Origin: Faecalibacterium sp.
GTDB taxonomy: Bacteria; Bacillota; Clostridia; Oscillospirales; Ruminococcaceae
NCBI GenBank assembly: GCA_029264955.1
Contig: JARHYC010000021.1
Location: 30,500-94,499, forward strand
Reading direction: 5' to 3'
DNA: 64,000 nucleotides
The notes under the pieces were generated by a model that was not told where the DNA came from, did no database searches, and was given only the letters and a program-made list of their open reading frames with translations. The translations under genes and the position numbers were made by a program. This document shows, piece by piece, positions 25,357-34,152 of this stretch (position 1 is its first letter; the number at the start of each line of letters is the position of its first letter).

Positions 25357-26643
25357 TCAGTCCTGCTGCGTATCGATTTCTCGGTTTTTCTCCGCCAGTG
25401 CGCTGCACTCAGCGTCTGCCAATTCGGGATACTGTGAAGCCACTGCAAATTCGTAGCGGAACAAACTATATCCGTCTGCGCCGCTTTGGGTCAAATCGGC
25501 TACCATATCTGCTAACTGGTGACCGGACTGCCACTGGGTTTCACTGTCCGGGTTGGCACCGCCATCGCCCTTACCGATGCGATACATACCCAAGCCAAAA
25601 TACAAATCGCAAGCTTCGTGGCGGGGCATTTCCAGCCATTCCTTCGTGATGTTCTCATACGCAAAGCGGGTACTGCCACTCTTCAGCTGGTAGCCGTAAC
25701 CCCAGTAAACCTGCGGGCAGATGTAGTCCACCAGCGGCCTGTCTTCACCATTCATCCAAGCAGATACGTCACTGTACTGCTGCTGGTAGTTATTATCCGG
25801 GTTACCCTGTGGGCTGATGCCAAAGCGCAAAGTTGGGTCTTTTGCCTTGATGGCATCTCTGGTTTTGCGTACCAGCTCTGTAACATTGCTTCGCCGCCAC
25901 TCTTCCAGCGAAGAGGACGAGCTGTTTGCCTCGTACTGTGCTTCATCAATCCAAGGCTCTGTCGTAGGATAGAAATAGTCGTCGAAATGAATTCCGTCCA
26001 CGGCATAATGCTCCAGAATTTCTGTGACACCCTGCACCACATAATCTGCCGCAGCAGCCTGTGCCGGATTCAGATACACGCCGCCTTCTACAGTAACACA
26101 CCAGTCAGGGTTGGTATTTGCCAAATCATTTTCGGCAAATTCTGCCGGGGTATTGCTGTTCAGCCTCAGTCGATACGGGTTAATCCATGCTTCCAAGCTG
26201 ATGCCACGTTCGTGGCAGAGCCGCACCATGCAATCCAGCGGGTCAAAGCCGGGATCTTTCCCTCGGGTACCCGTGCAGATATGACTCCAAGGGAAAAGCG
26301 CACTCTTATAAAGCGCATCGCCAAAGGGCCGTACCTGCGCAATCAGAGTATTCAGCCCCATAGACTGACACTTTTCCAGCACCGCTTCAAAGGATGCTTC
26401 AAATGCAGACCGGCTCGAAAAATCCACCAGATGCCAATCCAGATAGCTAAGCCACATTGCGCGATACTGCTCCGCCACAGCCTTGTGCTCACTTGGGGCC
26501 TGATATTCGCCGGGGGTATCCGTTGCTGACATATCAGCCGGTGTATTCGGCTGTGTACAGGCGGATAAAAGCCCTGCCATGGCAGCAGTGCCCATGCCAT
26601 ACAGCACTTGACGGCGGGAAACCGATTTCTCGAATCCTTCCAT
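25357..26643 (-). CDS. GHL10-type glycosyl hydrolase-like lipoprotein (DUF187/YngK)
   Basis: 428 residues. The ATG at 26643 follows AAGGAG. The signal has a twin-arginine-like SRRQVL and a lipobox LLSAC. The mature domain shows RAMWLSYLDWHLVDF, LNTLIAQVRPFGDALY, SLEAWINPYRL, YAVDGIHFDDYFYP and DYICPQVYWGYGY, which fit the GHL10 (PF02638) TIM barrel; the Asp pair after GIHF is the likely active centre. It probably acts on extracellular or wall polysaccharide. It lies 4 bases after the membrane-protein gene, so they are in one operon. Confidence 0.9.
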   Translation of the reverse strand: MEGFEKSVSRRQVLYGMGTAAMAGLLSACTQPNTPADMSATDTPGEYQAPSEHKAVAEQYRAMWLSYLDWHLVDFSSRSAFEASFEAVLEKCQSMGLNTLIAQVRPFGDALYKSALFPWSHICTGTRGKDPGFDPLDCMVRLCHERGISLEAWINPYRLRLNSNTPAEFAENDLANTNPDWCVTVEGGVYLNPAQAAAADYVVQGVTEILEHYAVDGIHFDDYFYPTTEPWIDEAQYEANSSSSSLEEWRRSNVTELVRKTRDAIKAKDPTLRFGISPQGNPDNNYQQQYSDVSAWMNGEDRPLVDYICPQVYWGYGYQLKSGSTRFAYENITKEWLEMPRHEACDLYFGLGMYRIGKGDGGANPDSETQWQSGHQLADMVADLTQSGADGYSLFRYEFAVASQYPELADAECSALAEKNREIDTQQD

Positions 26644-26647
26644 ACAG

Positions 26648-27157
26648 TTACTCCTTGCTCGCTTTATACAGCGTAACACCCAGCCAGCCGCGTGTGATGC
26701 ATACCAACACCCACAGGATCCTTGCCGTCCAACCAATACCCGTTTGCATTTGTGCCAGCAGCAGACCCATCTGAATCACTTCGGAGAAACACAGCAGTTT
26801 CATCTGAGCTCCAACATTCATGCCGCGCTTGTATTCTACCCAAGCCAGTACCGGCCAGAACAATGTCATGCGTGCAGCCATTTTTGCGCCAAACAGCACA
26901 TAGCTTACAAGCAACGCAAAAAATGCAATCATGTACTTTCCGCTAAACGGATTTGCTGTCTTGCCGGGGCGACCGTCAGGACCAAGCTCCTTCTGGGCGG
27001 CCAGAAACAAAACCGCCATGCCTGCCGCAGCAAACGCCAGCTGGGACAAAAATCCCATGCTCTCGCCGAACAACCAGCCGAGCGCTTCTGCCAAGCTGAA
27101 CGCTGCTGACACGATCAGTAGAAAATACCAGGTTTTACGGGTAAAGCGAAATTTCAT
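26648..27157 (-). CDS. Polytopic membrane protein of unknown function
   Basis: 169 residues from the ATG at 27157, which follows GGAGG. Around six hydrophobic segments cover most of the sequence, with a hydrophilic loop AQKELGPDGRPGKTANPFSG. No family is recognised. It opens the leftward cluster that continues with the GHL10 lipoprotein, so a role in the same envelope process is inferred from position. Confidence 0.65.
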   Translation of the reverse strand: MKFRFTRKTWYFLLIVSAAFSLAEALGWLFGESMGFLSQLAFAAAGMAVLFLAAQKELGPDGRPGKTANPFSGKYMIAFFALLVSYVLFGAKMAARMTLFWPVLAWVEYKRGMNVGAQMKLLCFSEVIQMGLLLAQMQTGIGWTARILWVLVCITRGWLGVTLYKASKE

Positions 27158-27270
27158 AAAAATGCCTCCGGGCATAATTTTCCAGTATACTATCCTATCA
27201 AATGATAATTCAGGTACAGTATAGCACAAAACGATGGATTTTTCTGCTTGTCCTTTATAATTTCACGGAT

Positions 27271-27298
27271 TTGTAGCATTTCTACGCCGGGATATGAT
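27271..27298 (+). promoter_or_regulatory. Candidate promoter for the gene at 27348
   Basis: TTGTAG (27271-27276), a 16-base spacer and TATGAT (27293-27298) lie 49 bases before the ATG. Confidence 0.45.
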
Positions 27299-27347
27299 AC
27301 AATACTTTATGTTCTATTTTATATATAATAAGTAAGGGGTTTTCGGT

Positions 27348-27767
27348 ATGCATGCTGCTATTTCTTCCGTGCTGCTTTTGTGTGCGATTGCACTGGTATT
27401 TCTGGTTCTGCGCCGACAGGATAATCATCAGCACAGCGAGTACGGCCCCTGCGGCATGAGCGAATTTCGCACCGATCTAGCGATTGATGAATGTATGGAC
27501 CGCCTCAATCACCCAGAAGGATCCGACGAGTTCGCTTATACGATTCGTCGGGAAACCGATGGTGGATGGACGCTGCATTTTACCCTGCACCAGCCCACTG
27601 CACAACCCTTGGATACCCTGTACACTCTACGGTTAGACCCGGGCAAACAGACCGTTGCTACATTGATTTTTCGCAGAGAAGCTTTTGGCTATAAGGAGCC
27701 TGTATTTCAGCCGGAGCTGCTGGATCGCTTTATGGCACAGAAACTAAACGCTGTGCGCACAAAATAA
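27348..27767 (+). CDS. Small protein with N-terminal membrane helix, unknown
   Basis: 139 residues; AAGGGG precedes the ATG. Residues 2-22 form a membrane helix (AISSVLLLCAIALVFLVL). The rest is soluble, with GGWTLHFTLHQPTAQPLD and TLYTLRLDPGKQTVATLIF suggesting beta strands. No family is recognised. It is a single gene followed directly by the tRNA promoter. Confidence 0.6.
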   Translation: MHAAISSVLLLCAIALVFLVLRRQDNHQHSEYGPCGMSEFRTDLAIDECMDRLNHPEGSDEFAYTIRRETDGGWTLHFTLHQPTAQPLDTLYTLRLDPGKQTVATLIFRREAFGYKEPVFQPELLDRFMAQKLNAVRTK

Positions 27768-27769
27768 GA

Positions 27770-27798
27770 TTGTAAAATTCTTTATTTTCTGTTATACT
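27770..27798 (+). promoter_or_regulatory. Promoter for the CAU tRNA
   Basis: TTGTAA (27770-27775), a 17-base spacer and TATACT (27793-27798) lie about 50 bases before the tRNA. It overlaps the end region of the preceding gene. Confidence 0.65.
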
Positions 27799-27847
27799 TT
27801 CTAGTGTAGTGTCGTTGTCTGCAAAGTATGCCTGCAACGATTTTTTC

Positions 27848-27924
27848 GGGCCAGTAGCTCAGCTGGTCAGAGCTGGCGGCTCATAACCGCTTGGTCGCGG
27901 GTTCAAGTCCTGCCTGGCCCACCA
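27848..27924 (+). tRNA. tRNA with CAU anticodon (Met, or Ile2 after lysidine modification)
   Basis: A full cloverleaf: acceptor GGGCCAG/CTGGCCC, D stem GCTC/GAGC, anticodon loop CTCATAA on a 5-bp stem, T arm GCGGG-TTCAAGT-CCTGC, and an encoded CCA. It does not look like an initiator. The acceptor stem resembles tRNA-Ile, so elongator Met and Ile2 are both possible. Confidence 0.9.
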
Positions 27925-27929
27925 AAAAA

Positions 27930-27960
27930 CGATAGACGACGCCTCTTACATCGTCTATCG
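27930..27960. repeat. Inverted repeat downstream of tRNA
   Basis: A perfect 10-bp stem CGATAGACGA/TCGTCTATCG with an 11-base loop lies 6 bases after the tRNA CCA. There is no T-run, so it may be a processing or stability hairpin. Confidence 0.5.
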
Positions 27961-27972
27961 CAAATGAATTTT

Positions 27973-28003
27973 ACGCTTTGCGCTTGCGCAGAGCGTTTTT
28001 TTA
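27973..28003 (+). terminator. Terminator of the tRNA transcript
   Basis: ACGCT-TGCG/CGCA-AGCGT with a CTTG loop and seven T residues on the + strand. It runs into the 3' end of the convergent AraC gene. Confidence 0.75.
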
Positions 28004-29065
28004 TTTCATTGTGCTGTGTACATTGCGGTAATTACTAGGAGTCATGCGGTATTCTTTTTCAAACGCTTTGTAAAAGTAATTCCGATTGGTAAAGCCTAGC
28101 TTATCACAAATCGTCACAACGCTCCAGCGGGTGCTGCGCAGCATTTGCGCCGCATAATTCAACCGCACCGAAAGGCAGTATTCGGTAAATGTCTTACCAA
28201 AGTTTTGTTTAATAAAACGGCACAGATACGCTGCGTTGTAATTCAGCTGCTGCGCTAGTTCCTGCTTGGTAATAACGCCTTGCCGTGCCTCTACCCGCAA
28301 ACGGATCTCTCTGGCCAACTCGCTTTTATTATCGTTTCCTTTATATACCAGTGCACTGTGATATAATTCCGGCGATTCCAGCAAGCCCAGCAATCGGCGC
28401 AGATGTCCCTGCATCAGCAGCCAGAAACCAGTTTCCTTATGAAGCATTTCTTCCATAACCGAATTGATTTCCTGCTCCACTGGAAGCAGTGGACCTGTGC
28501 GGGACAATGCGGTGAAATGACAATAAGCCTTTAGAAAATCACTGTTGGGATCAAGATGATTCAAAAAGAACTGCATCACTGTTTTACCTTCAGAAAAAGG
28601 CGGCTCATTCGCCAGCAAATTTTGGATGCATTTTGTATCCAAACTCAAGAACACACAATTCGCAAACGCCCCATATTGTTCTGCATGACGCACATTTTTA
28701 TCCAAAAGAATTGCGTCGCCCCGGTGCAGGCTGAGACATTCATCTTCGATCCATTCGTTTACCTCACCGTCCATCACATATAACAGCTCGTAATAGTCGT
28801 GCGTATGATATTGCTTTTCCAGCGGATATTTTTTCAAAAGCTCACGCAACTCATCGCAGGTGTATTTTACATTATGCAGCCCGTCCCAATCTGCCATCAG
28901 ATACATGGCCCCTTCATGCGGTGCCACAGTCCACATACTGATTGTCAGCGAAGAAATCCAGCGTCGATATCGCCCTAGCGGCTTGGGCGCAGGAACCTCC
29001 TGTGCGCGGTTGAGCATTGTCAAAACAAAAGAAAAATCAGAACCTATCTTTTCGCACTTCGGCAT
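28001..29065 (-). CDS. AraC-family regulator (cupin plus HTH), likely controls MFS-GH2 genes
   Basis: 354 residues from the ATG at 29065 (MPKCEK), which follows GAGAGG. The N-terminal half has a cupin sensor domain (YHTHDYYELLYVMDGEV, LSLHRGDAILLDKNVRHAE). The C-terminal half has two AraC helix-turn-helix motifs (LAQQLNYNAAYLCRFIKQNF and VVTICDKLGFTNRNYFYKAF) ending with the usual YRMTPSNYRN. It is divergent from an MFS transporter and a GH2 glycosidase, so it is probably their sugar-responsive activator. The ligand is unknown. Confidence 0.92.
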   Translation of the reverse strand: MPKCEKIGSDFSFVLTMLNRAQEVPAPKPLGRYRRWISSLTISMWTVAPHEGAMYLMADWDGLHNVKYTCDELRELLKKYPLEKQYHTHDYYELLYVMDGEVNEWIEDECLSLHRGDAILLDKNVRHAEQYGAFANCVFLSLDTKCIQNLLANEPPFSEGKTVMQFFLNHLDPNSDFLKAYCHFTALSRTGPLLPVEQEINSVMEEMLHKETGFWLLMQGHLRRLLGLLESPELYHSALVYKGNDNKSELAREIRLRVEARQGVITKQELAQQLNYNAAYLCRFIKQNFGKTFTEYCLSVRLNYAAQMLRSTRWSVVTICDKLGFTNRNYFYKAFEKEYRMTPSNYRNVHSTMK

Positions 29066-29137
29066 AGTACAACCTCTCAAAAATATAAAATTTGACACAC
29101 TTTTCTATTTTCGATAGGAAGAGTGCCATTGTTTTTT

Positions 29138-29155
29138 CGTACAAAAGATTGTACG
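29138..29155. promoter_or_regulatory. Palindrome in the AraC-MFS divergent region
   Basis: CGTACAA-AAGA-TTGTACG is a perfect 7-bp inverted repeat located 62 bases before the MFS ATG. It is a good operator candidate. AraC proteins usually bind direct repeats, so another regulator may bind here. Confidence 0.45.
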
Positions 29156-29216
29156 CTATGAGCAAAGAATTTGTCAACAAAGGTCCGAAAATTTAAAACT
29201 CTAAGGAGTGTGTATT

Positions 29217-30587
29217 ATGAAAGATCAGTCCGTACGACAACAAAAACAGTTGCAAAAGAAACAAAAAGAGCTGGAAAAATGGAAGCGCCAGCTTGCGAAA
29301 AAGCCATATTTTGGCTACAGTGCAATGTTAATTGTTATGATTTCGCTGGTTCATCTGCTGGATGAATACGCCAGCAGCTCCTCTGGTGCAATCCAGTCTT
29401 CCATTATCAATGATCTGTTCGTGAATCAGATGGGCATGGACTACACCGCCGGTCTTTCCCTGATGTCTGTTGTGTCATTGCTGACACTATTAGCTTCGCT
29501 CGCTGCAACATTTTACAAAACTTTGGCGGATCGCTATGGCCGCCGTATTTTCTTTATTCTAAGTGCGCTTGGTATGGGCGGCGGTATGTTGATCTGTGCC
29601 TGTGCAGAAAACGCATTCTTCTATTTTTTGGGTCGCACCGTAATCGGCTTTTTCACCGCCACGGACTTTCAGGTGTTGTATGCAATGGAAGTTTCGCCCT
29701 CCGATAAGCGCGGCACCTTCTTCTCTGTTACCAAGAGTATTGGTACAATCGGCATTGTGCTGATTGCCGTTGTTCGCGGTATGTTCATGGGTGCTGACGG
29801 CAGCAACTGGCGTTTTGTTTATCTGATCCCGGCTATTGCAGGTATCGGCCTGTCTATCATCGCCTTGTTTGCTTGTCGCGAAACTGACGTATTTATGCGT
29901 CGCCGCATCGAAACACTGGAGCGCGAGCTGTCCGGTGAGGCAACCGAAAAGGACCAGAAAGATGAAAAGGTCGGTCTGCTGCCGGCTTTCCGCATGATCA
30001 TTCACAACAAGCAGCTGCGTATGCAAATGATTTCTATGGCACTGTTTATGTGCGCTATGATGCCGTTCACCGGATTCTACGAATCTCTGATGACTATGAG
30101 CGGCATGAGCACCGAAGCCGTTACTACCGCATTGTTTGCATATCCCATCTCTTGGGCCGTGCTGCTGTTCATCAGCGGCTTCATTAGCGATAAGAAGGGC
30201 CGTAAATTTACTGTTATCCTATTTGGTGTTCTGGCGATGCTCTGCCAGGCCGGTTACATTATCGGTGCCGGCGCCGGTATGCACCCGATGCTGGTTGGTC
30301 TGCTGCTGGGTGGCGCCATCGGCAGCTACTGGACTTCCAACAACTCAATCAGCCTGATGTCCGCCGAAGTTGCCCCCACCCGCCTGCGTGCTTCTATCGC
30401 CAGCGTTTTCGGTATGGTATCCCTAATTGTTTCGCTGTTTGCAACCGCACTGTTTGCATGGCTGGTTACGATTGTTCCTCTAAAGAGCCTGTGCCTCGTA
30501 GGCGGTGTTGCAGCACTTGGTTTGTCAATGCTCTTCTTGGTCTGCACCACAAAAGAAACCGCAGGTATGGCATTGGATGCTGAGTAA
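29217..30587 (+). CDS. MFS transporter, likely sugar or glycoside importer
   Basis: 456 residues from the ATG at 29217, 9 bases after AAGGAG. A basic, Lys/Gln-rich N-terminus is followed by 12 predicted membrane helices. MFS motifs are visible: LADRYGRRIFFILSALGMG in the first half and FISDKKGRKFTVILFG in the second. The loop between halves has acidic and basic residues (ERELSGEATEKDQKDEK). It ends 17 bases before a GH2 enzyme gene, so it probably brings in the glycoside that this enzyme cleaves. Confidence 0.88.
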   Translation: MKDQSVRQQKQLQKKQKELEKWKRQLAKKPYFGYSAMLIVMISLVHLLDEYASSSSGAIQSSIINDLFVNQMGMDYTAGLSLMSVVSLLTLLASLAATFYKTLADRYGRRIFFILSALGMGGGMLICACAENAFFYFLGRTVIGFFTATDFQVLYAMEVSPSDKRGTFFSVTKSIGTIGIVLIAVVRGMFMGADGSNWRFVYLIPAIAGIGLSIIALFACRETDVFMRRRIETLERELSGEATEKDQKDEKVGLLPAFRMIIHNKQLRMQMISMALFMCAMMPFTGFYESLMTMSGMSTEAVTTALFAYPISWAVLLFISGFISDKKGRKFTVILFGVLAMLCQAGYIIGAGAGMHPMLVGLLLGGAIGSYWTSNNSISLMSAEVAPTRLRASIASVFGMVSLIVSLFATALFAWLVTIVPLKSLCLVGGVAALGLSMLFLVCTTKETAGMALDAE

Positions 30588-30604
30588 TCGGAGGTGACAC
30601 AAGC

Positions 30605-33037
30605 ATGGAACGTAAAACCTTATTTAATGACAACTGGCAATTTCACTTAGGTGAATTAGAACAAAAACCCGATTCTGCACGCAGCAAATCCGGCGTGTGT
30701 GGTGGTGCCTCAAACCTAACCAATGCCGAAGGTGGATTCTATCCACTTCCGCAGCGTTACTGGACTTTGTTTGGCACCCAAGGGCCGGAGGTCGGCAATC
30801 AGGCGGTTCATATGGTTCCTGCGCTGACCGACACTTGGGAACCCGTTACGCTCCCTCATGACTGGCACAGCCGCCAGGACTATATCGTACCGGACGCAAC
30901 CAACAACTCTGGTACAGGGATGACGAATGTAGGCAGTGATTGTTTGCCCAACGGCATTGGCTACTACCGCAAGGTATTCTCTTTGCCCGCCGAGGCAAAG
31001 GGACAGCGTCTCTTTTTGGAGTTTGAAGGCGTCATGCACAATGCATCCATTTGGATGAACGGCTTTTTGATTGCACAGCATTTCTCCGGCTATTCCGGAT
31101 TTGCTGTAGATATTTCCGAGTATGCCAACTATGGCGAAGAAGGCAAGAATGCACTACTGGTCCGTACCGATTCTTTCGATCTGGAAGGCTGGTGGAGCGA
31201 CGGTGCCGGCATTTATCGCAACGTTTGGTTGACTTGTGTACCCATGGTACACATTGCACGCGACGGTATTTTTGCACATACTTCTCTTTTGCAAAACAAT
31301 CACGCCGAAGTTTGTGTATCTGCCGAAATCGAAAACAGCGGGGCAGCCTCCTGGAGCGGGAATGCCTGCTTCCGCCTGTATGATCCCAACGGTGCGCTGG
31401 TTGCACAGGAAACAGCCTGTGCTTGCGCCAACGCATTTGCCAACGGCAGTGCCGAAGTGACATTCCATCTGGAACAGCCTGCTCTGTGGGATTTGGAACA
31501 TCCAAATCTGTACCGTGCAGAAGTAGCACTGACCGATGATGCCAGTGATGCCGATTCTGTGTGCTTTGGTGTACGCACCGCAGAATACACCCAGAAGGGT
31601 CTGCTGTTGAATGGTCAGCTGGTGGAATTAAAGGGCGTATGTGCTCATCAGGATTTTGCTGGTGTTGGCACTGCCATGAGCCGCGATATTCTGCGTTACC
31701 GCTTGCAGCGTATTAAGGATATGGGGGGCAATGCTTACCGGTCTTCACACCATGCTGCCACCCGCACGCTGCTGGAAGAATGCGACCGTATGGGCATTTT
31801 GGTTCTGAATGAGGTTCGTCATTTTGATGTGCAGGCCGAAAGCATTGCCGATTTGCAGGACATGATTCGCGGTTCCCGCAACCACCCCTGCGTATTTATG
31901 TATTGCCTGGAAAACGAAGAATTTATCGAATGTATGCCGCAGGGCCGCCGCATTTTGAAGCGACTGCTTGATGTGGGGCATACATTAGATGATACTCGTG
32001 CATTTACGACTGCCACTCAGTTTGGCCGAGACGATGTCAACTATGTAGCATTAACAGATGTAGCCGGTTACAACTATGATAATGGCCAGGCAGACACATT
32101 CCTGAACGCTTACCCCGAAGGCCGTGTTATGGCGACCGAAGATGTAAGCTTCCTGTCTACCCGTGGGGTGTACGAGGATTCTCCCGAACACGGCTGGTGC
32201 GATTGCTATGAAGGCGAAAATTACTATTGCAAGCTCATGCGCCGCAACGGCATCGACCCCGGCACCATGGGTGGTGCGGTGTCTGCCCTGGGGCTGACAC
32301 GCACGTATTTTAATAACTGCATCAAAACTCCCCAGTTGGGCGGTATGTTCGTTTGGACCGCATTTGACTATCGTGGCGAAACCTTCCCTTGGAACTGGCC
32401 CGCTGTTGTCAGCAGCTACGGTGCTATGGATTACTGCGGCTTTGAAAAGGATGTCTTTTACTATTGGCGCAGCCTGTGGACGTCGGAACCCATGGTCCAC
32501 TGCCTGCCCGGCTGGGATCTGTCCGGTCAGGAAAATCAGAACGTACTGATCGAGCTGTACTCCAACTGTCAGGAAGTGGAATTGTTTGTCAATGATATAA
32601 GCGTTGGCCGCAAATCTCATACACTGGGTCGTGTTACTTCCTGGGAGGTAACGTATCAGCCCGGCACCCTGCGTGCGGTCGGTTATAACGATGGTATTCC
32701 GGTCGCAGAGCAGGTTCATCATACCCCCGGTACTCCTGCTATGCTCAAACTGGAGCCGGTGTATGCCGGTGAACAGGATGTTCTGGTTAAGGTATCCGTC
32801 ACCGATGATGCGGGTCTGACCTGCCTGCGCGCGTGCCTGCCTGTGTCCTTTACCGCCGAAGGCGGCACCGTAATTGGTGTAGGCAACGGCGACCCCGCCT
32901 GCCATGAATCGGATGTAACCCATACTCGCACCACCTTTAACGGCTTGGGTCTGGCTATCATTCGACGCAACGGTACCGAACCTCTGACCGTAACCGCAGA
33001 AACCTCCGGCTTGCCGCAGGCTGTCTGCACGCTGTAA
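30605..33037 (+). CDS. GH2 family beta-glycosidase, cytoplasmic
   Basis: 810 residues without a signal peptide. GH2 domain order: sugar-binding jelly roll (LTDTWEPVTLPHDWHSRQDY, DGAGIYRNVWL), immunoglobulin-like domain (about 220-325), TIM barrel (about 330-600) and C-terminal beta domains. In the barrel, MYCLENEEF places the acid/base at Glu438 and MATEDVSF places the nucleophile at Glu512. The family covers beta-galactosidases, glucuronidases, mannosidases and others; the exact sugar cannot be told. GAGGTGACAC precedes the ATG. It is coupled to an MFS importer and an AraC regulator. Confidence 0.92.
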   Translation: MERKTLFNDNWQFHLGELEQKPDSARSKSGVCGGASNLTNAEGGFYPLPQRYWTLFGTQGPEVGNQAVHMVPALTDTWEPVTLPHDWHSRQDYIVPDATNNSGTGMTNVGSDCLPNGIGYYRKVFSLPAEAKGQRLFLEFEGVMHNASIWMNGFLIAQHFSGYSGFAVDISEYANYGEEGKNALLVRTDSFDLEGWWSDGAGIYRNVWLTCVPMVHIARDGIFAHTSLLQNNHAEVCVSAEIENSGAASWSGNACFRLYDPNGALVAQETACACANAFANGSAEVTFHLEQPALWDLEHPNLYRAEVALTDDASDADSVCFGVRTAEYTQKGLLLNGQLVELKGVCAHQDFAGVGTAMSRDILRYRLQRIKDMGGNAYRSSHHAATRTLLEECDRMGILVLNEVRHFDVQAESIADLQDMIRGSRNHPCVFMYCLENEEFIECMPQGRRILKRLLDVGHTLDDTRAFTTATQFGRDDVNYVALTDVAGYNYDNGQADTFLNAYPEGRVMATEDVSFLSTRGVYEDSPEHGWCDCYEGENYYCKLMRRNGIDPGTMGGAVSALGLTRTYFNNCIKTPQLGGMFVWTAFDYRGETFPWNWPAVVSSYGAMDYCGFEKDVFYYWRSLWTSEPMVHCLPGWDLSGQENQNVLIELYSNCQEVELFVNDISVGRKSHTLGRVTSWEVTYQPGTLRAVGYNDGIPVAEQVHHTPGTPAMLKLEPVYAGEQDVLVKVSVTDDAGLTCLRACLPVSFTAEGGTVIGVGNGDPACHESDVTHTRTTFNGLGLAIIRRNGTEPLTVTAETSGLPQAVCTL

Positions 33038-33134
33038 ATTTTATTTGCTCCCCCTTTCTGGTTCTCCCTGAAGTAAAACATACCGTCTCTGTGTTTTCTT
33101 TTGGGAGAACCATTTATTATTTATCGCATAAAAG

Positions 33135-33176
33135 AAAAGCCCATTGGCACAATTTGTGCCGATGGGCTTTTCTTTT
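33135..33176. terminator. Bidirectional terminator after the GH2 gene
   Basis: AAAAGCCCAT-GGCAC pairs with GTGCC-ATGGGCTTTT, followed by CTTTTT. It separates GH2 from the convergent YwaF-like gene. Confidence 0.85.
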
Positions 33177-33997
33177 TACTCTGCTTCCGCACACAGAAGC
33201 GCTTTCTGGCCATTTACCTTGTTTGCCAAATAGGACGGTAGATAGAACAGTGCCGGCCCAATCAAATACAGGAAATATAAAATGCAGGTAACCATACGCG
33301 GATCTCTTGCGCCCAGCACCATTTGCACCAAAAAATGCTGACCGCGGAAATACATATAGTCTGCCTGAATGGGCGAATAATTGATGATGTTTGCCGGAAT
33401 GGAAACAATCAAACCCGGCAGACTGGCGAGGAACATCTCCCACCATTTTGTAATACCGGTATAGCTGTGGTAGCCCGACAGCAGCATAACCAAGCAGGTG
33501 AACAGCATACAGCCATGATAAATAAAGGTGTGGAACGCCGCAAAGGAAATACAGGAATAATCCATCAGCCGTGCCACGGGATACAAAAAATTGATTAGTG
33601 CCCCCAACAGACCCAAAGTACATACATATCCACAGGCAGCACGCTTCCATAGGCCCTTGCCCCAAATGGCAAAAGGCATTGCGTACATAAAAATACTGCA
33701 CGGATACAGTGATAGATTAACGGTCCAATCTATTGCATTGCGGGTCCCGGCTACGCTATCCCATGTGACGATTGCAACTTCCAGCACAACCAGAACTGCC
33801 AGCATTCGGATGAATACCGGCTTAATCAGGTCTTTGTGTTTTGCTACATAAACGGCAGACCCAATCACAATTGCAAGCACCACTGCTTCAAAAATAAGAT
33901 GCAGCGGCGTAAACAGCGTACCCGGCAGCTGATCTGCGGGCGGCAGATAGTCCTTATGGGTAAAAAAGTGATGCATTAAGTAGTTGAAATTCTTCAT
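33176..33997 (-). CDS. YwaF-family integral membrane protein (TIGR02206)
   Basis: 273 residues from the ATG at 33997, which follows AGAGGA. Seven or so membrane helices. The central FAAFHTFIYHGCMLFT and preceding NLSLYPCSIFMYAMPF match the YwaF/TMEM164-like family. Its biochemical role is not established. It lies between two terminator-like regions and seems to be transcribed alone. Confidence 0.75.
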   Translation of the reverse strand: MKNFNYLMHHFFTHKDYLPPADQLPGTLFTPLHLIFEAVVLAIVIGSAVYVAKHKDLIKPVFIRMLAVLVVLEVAIVTWDSVAGTRNAIDWTVNLSLYPCSIFMYAMPFAIWGKGLWKRAACGYVCTLGLLGALINFLYPVARLMDYSCISFAAFHTFIYHGCMLFTCLVMLLSGYHSYTGITKWWEMFLASLPGLIVSIPANIINYSPIQADYMYFRGQHFLVQMVLGARDPRMVTCILYFLYLIGPALFYLPSYLANKVNGQKALLCAEAE

Positions 33998-34152
33998 ATA
34001 TCCTCTTCTATGGATTTTGCTGCTTTTTTCCAGCAGCCATCCCAACAGTTGTTTTTGTGACAAACACAGTTATTATACTGGACATCTGACAATTTTTCCA
34101 GCGTTTTCACAAATTAAGCACCATTTCGTCGTTTTTTAGGATATACTATATT

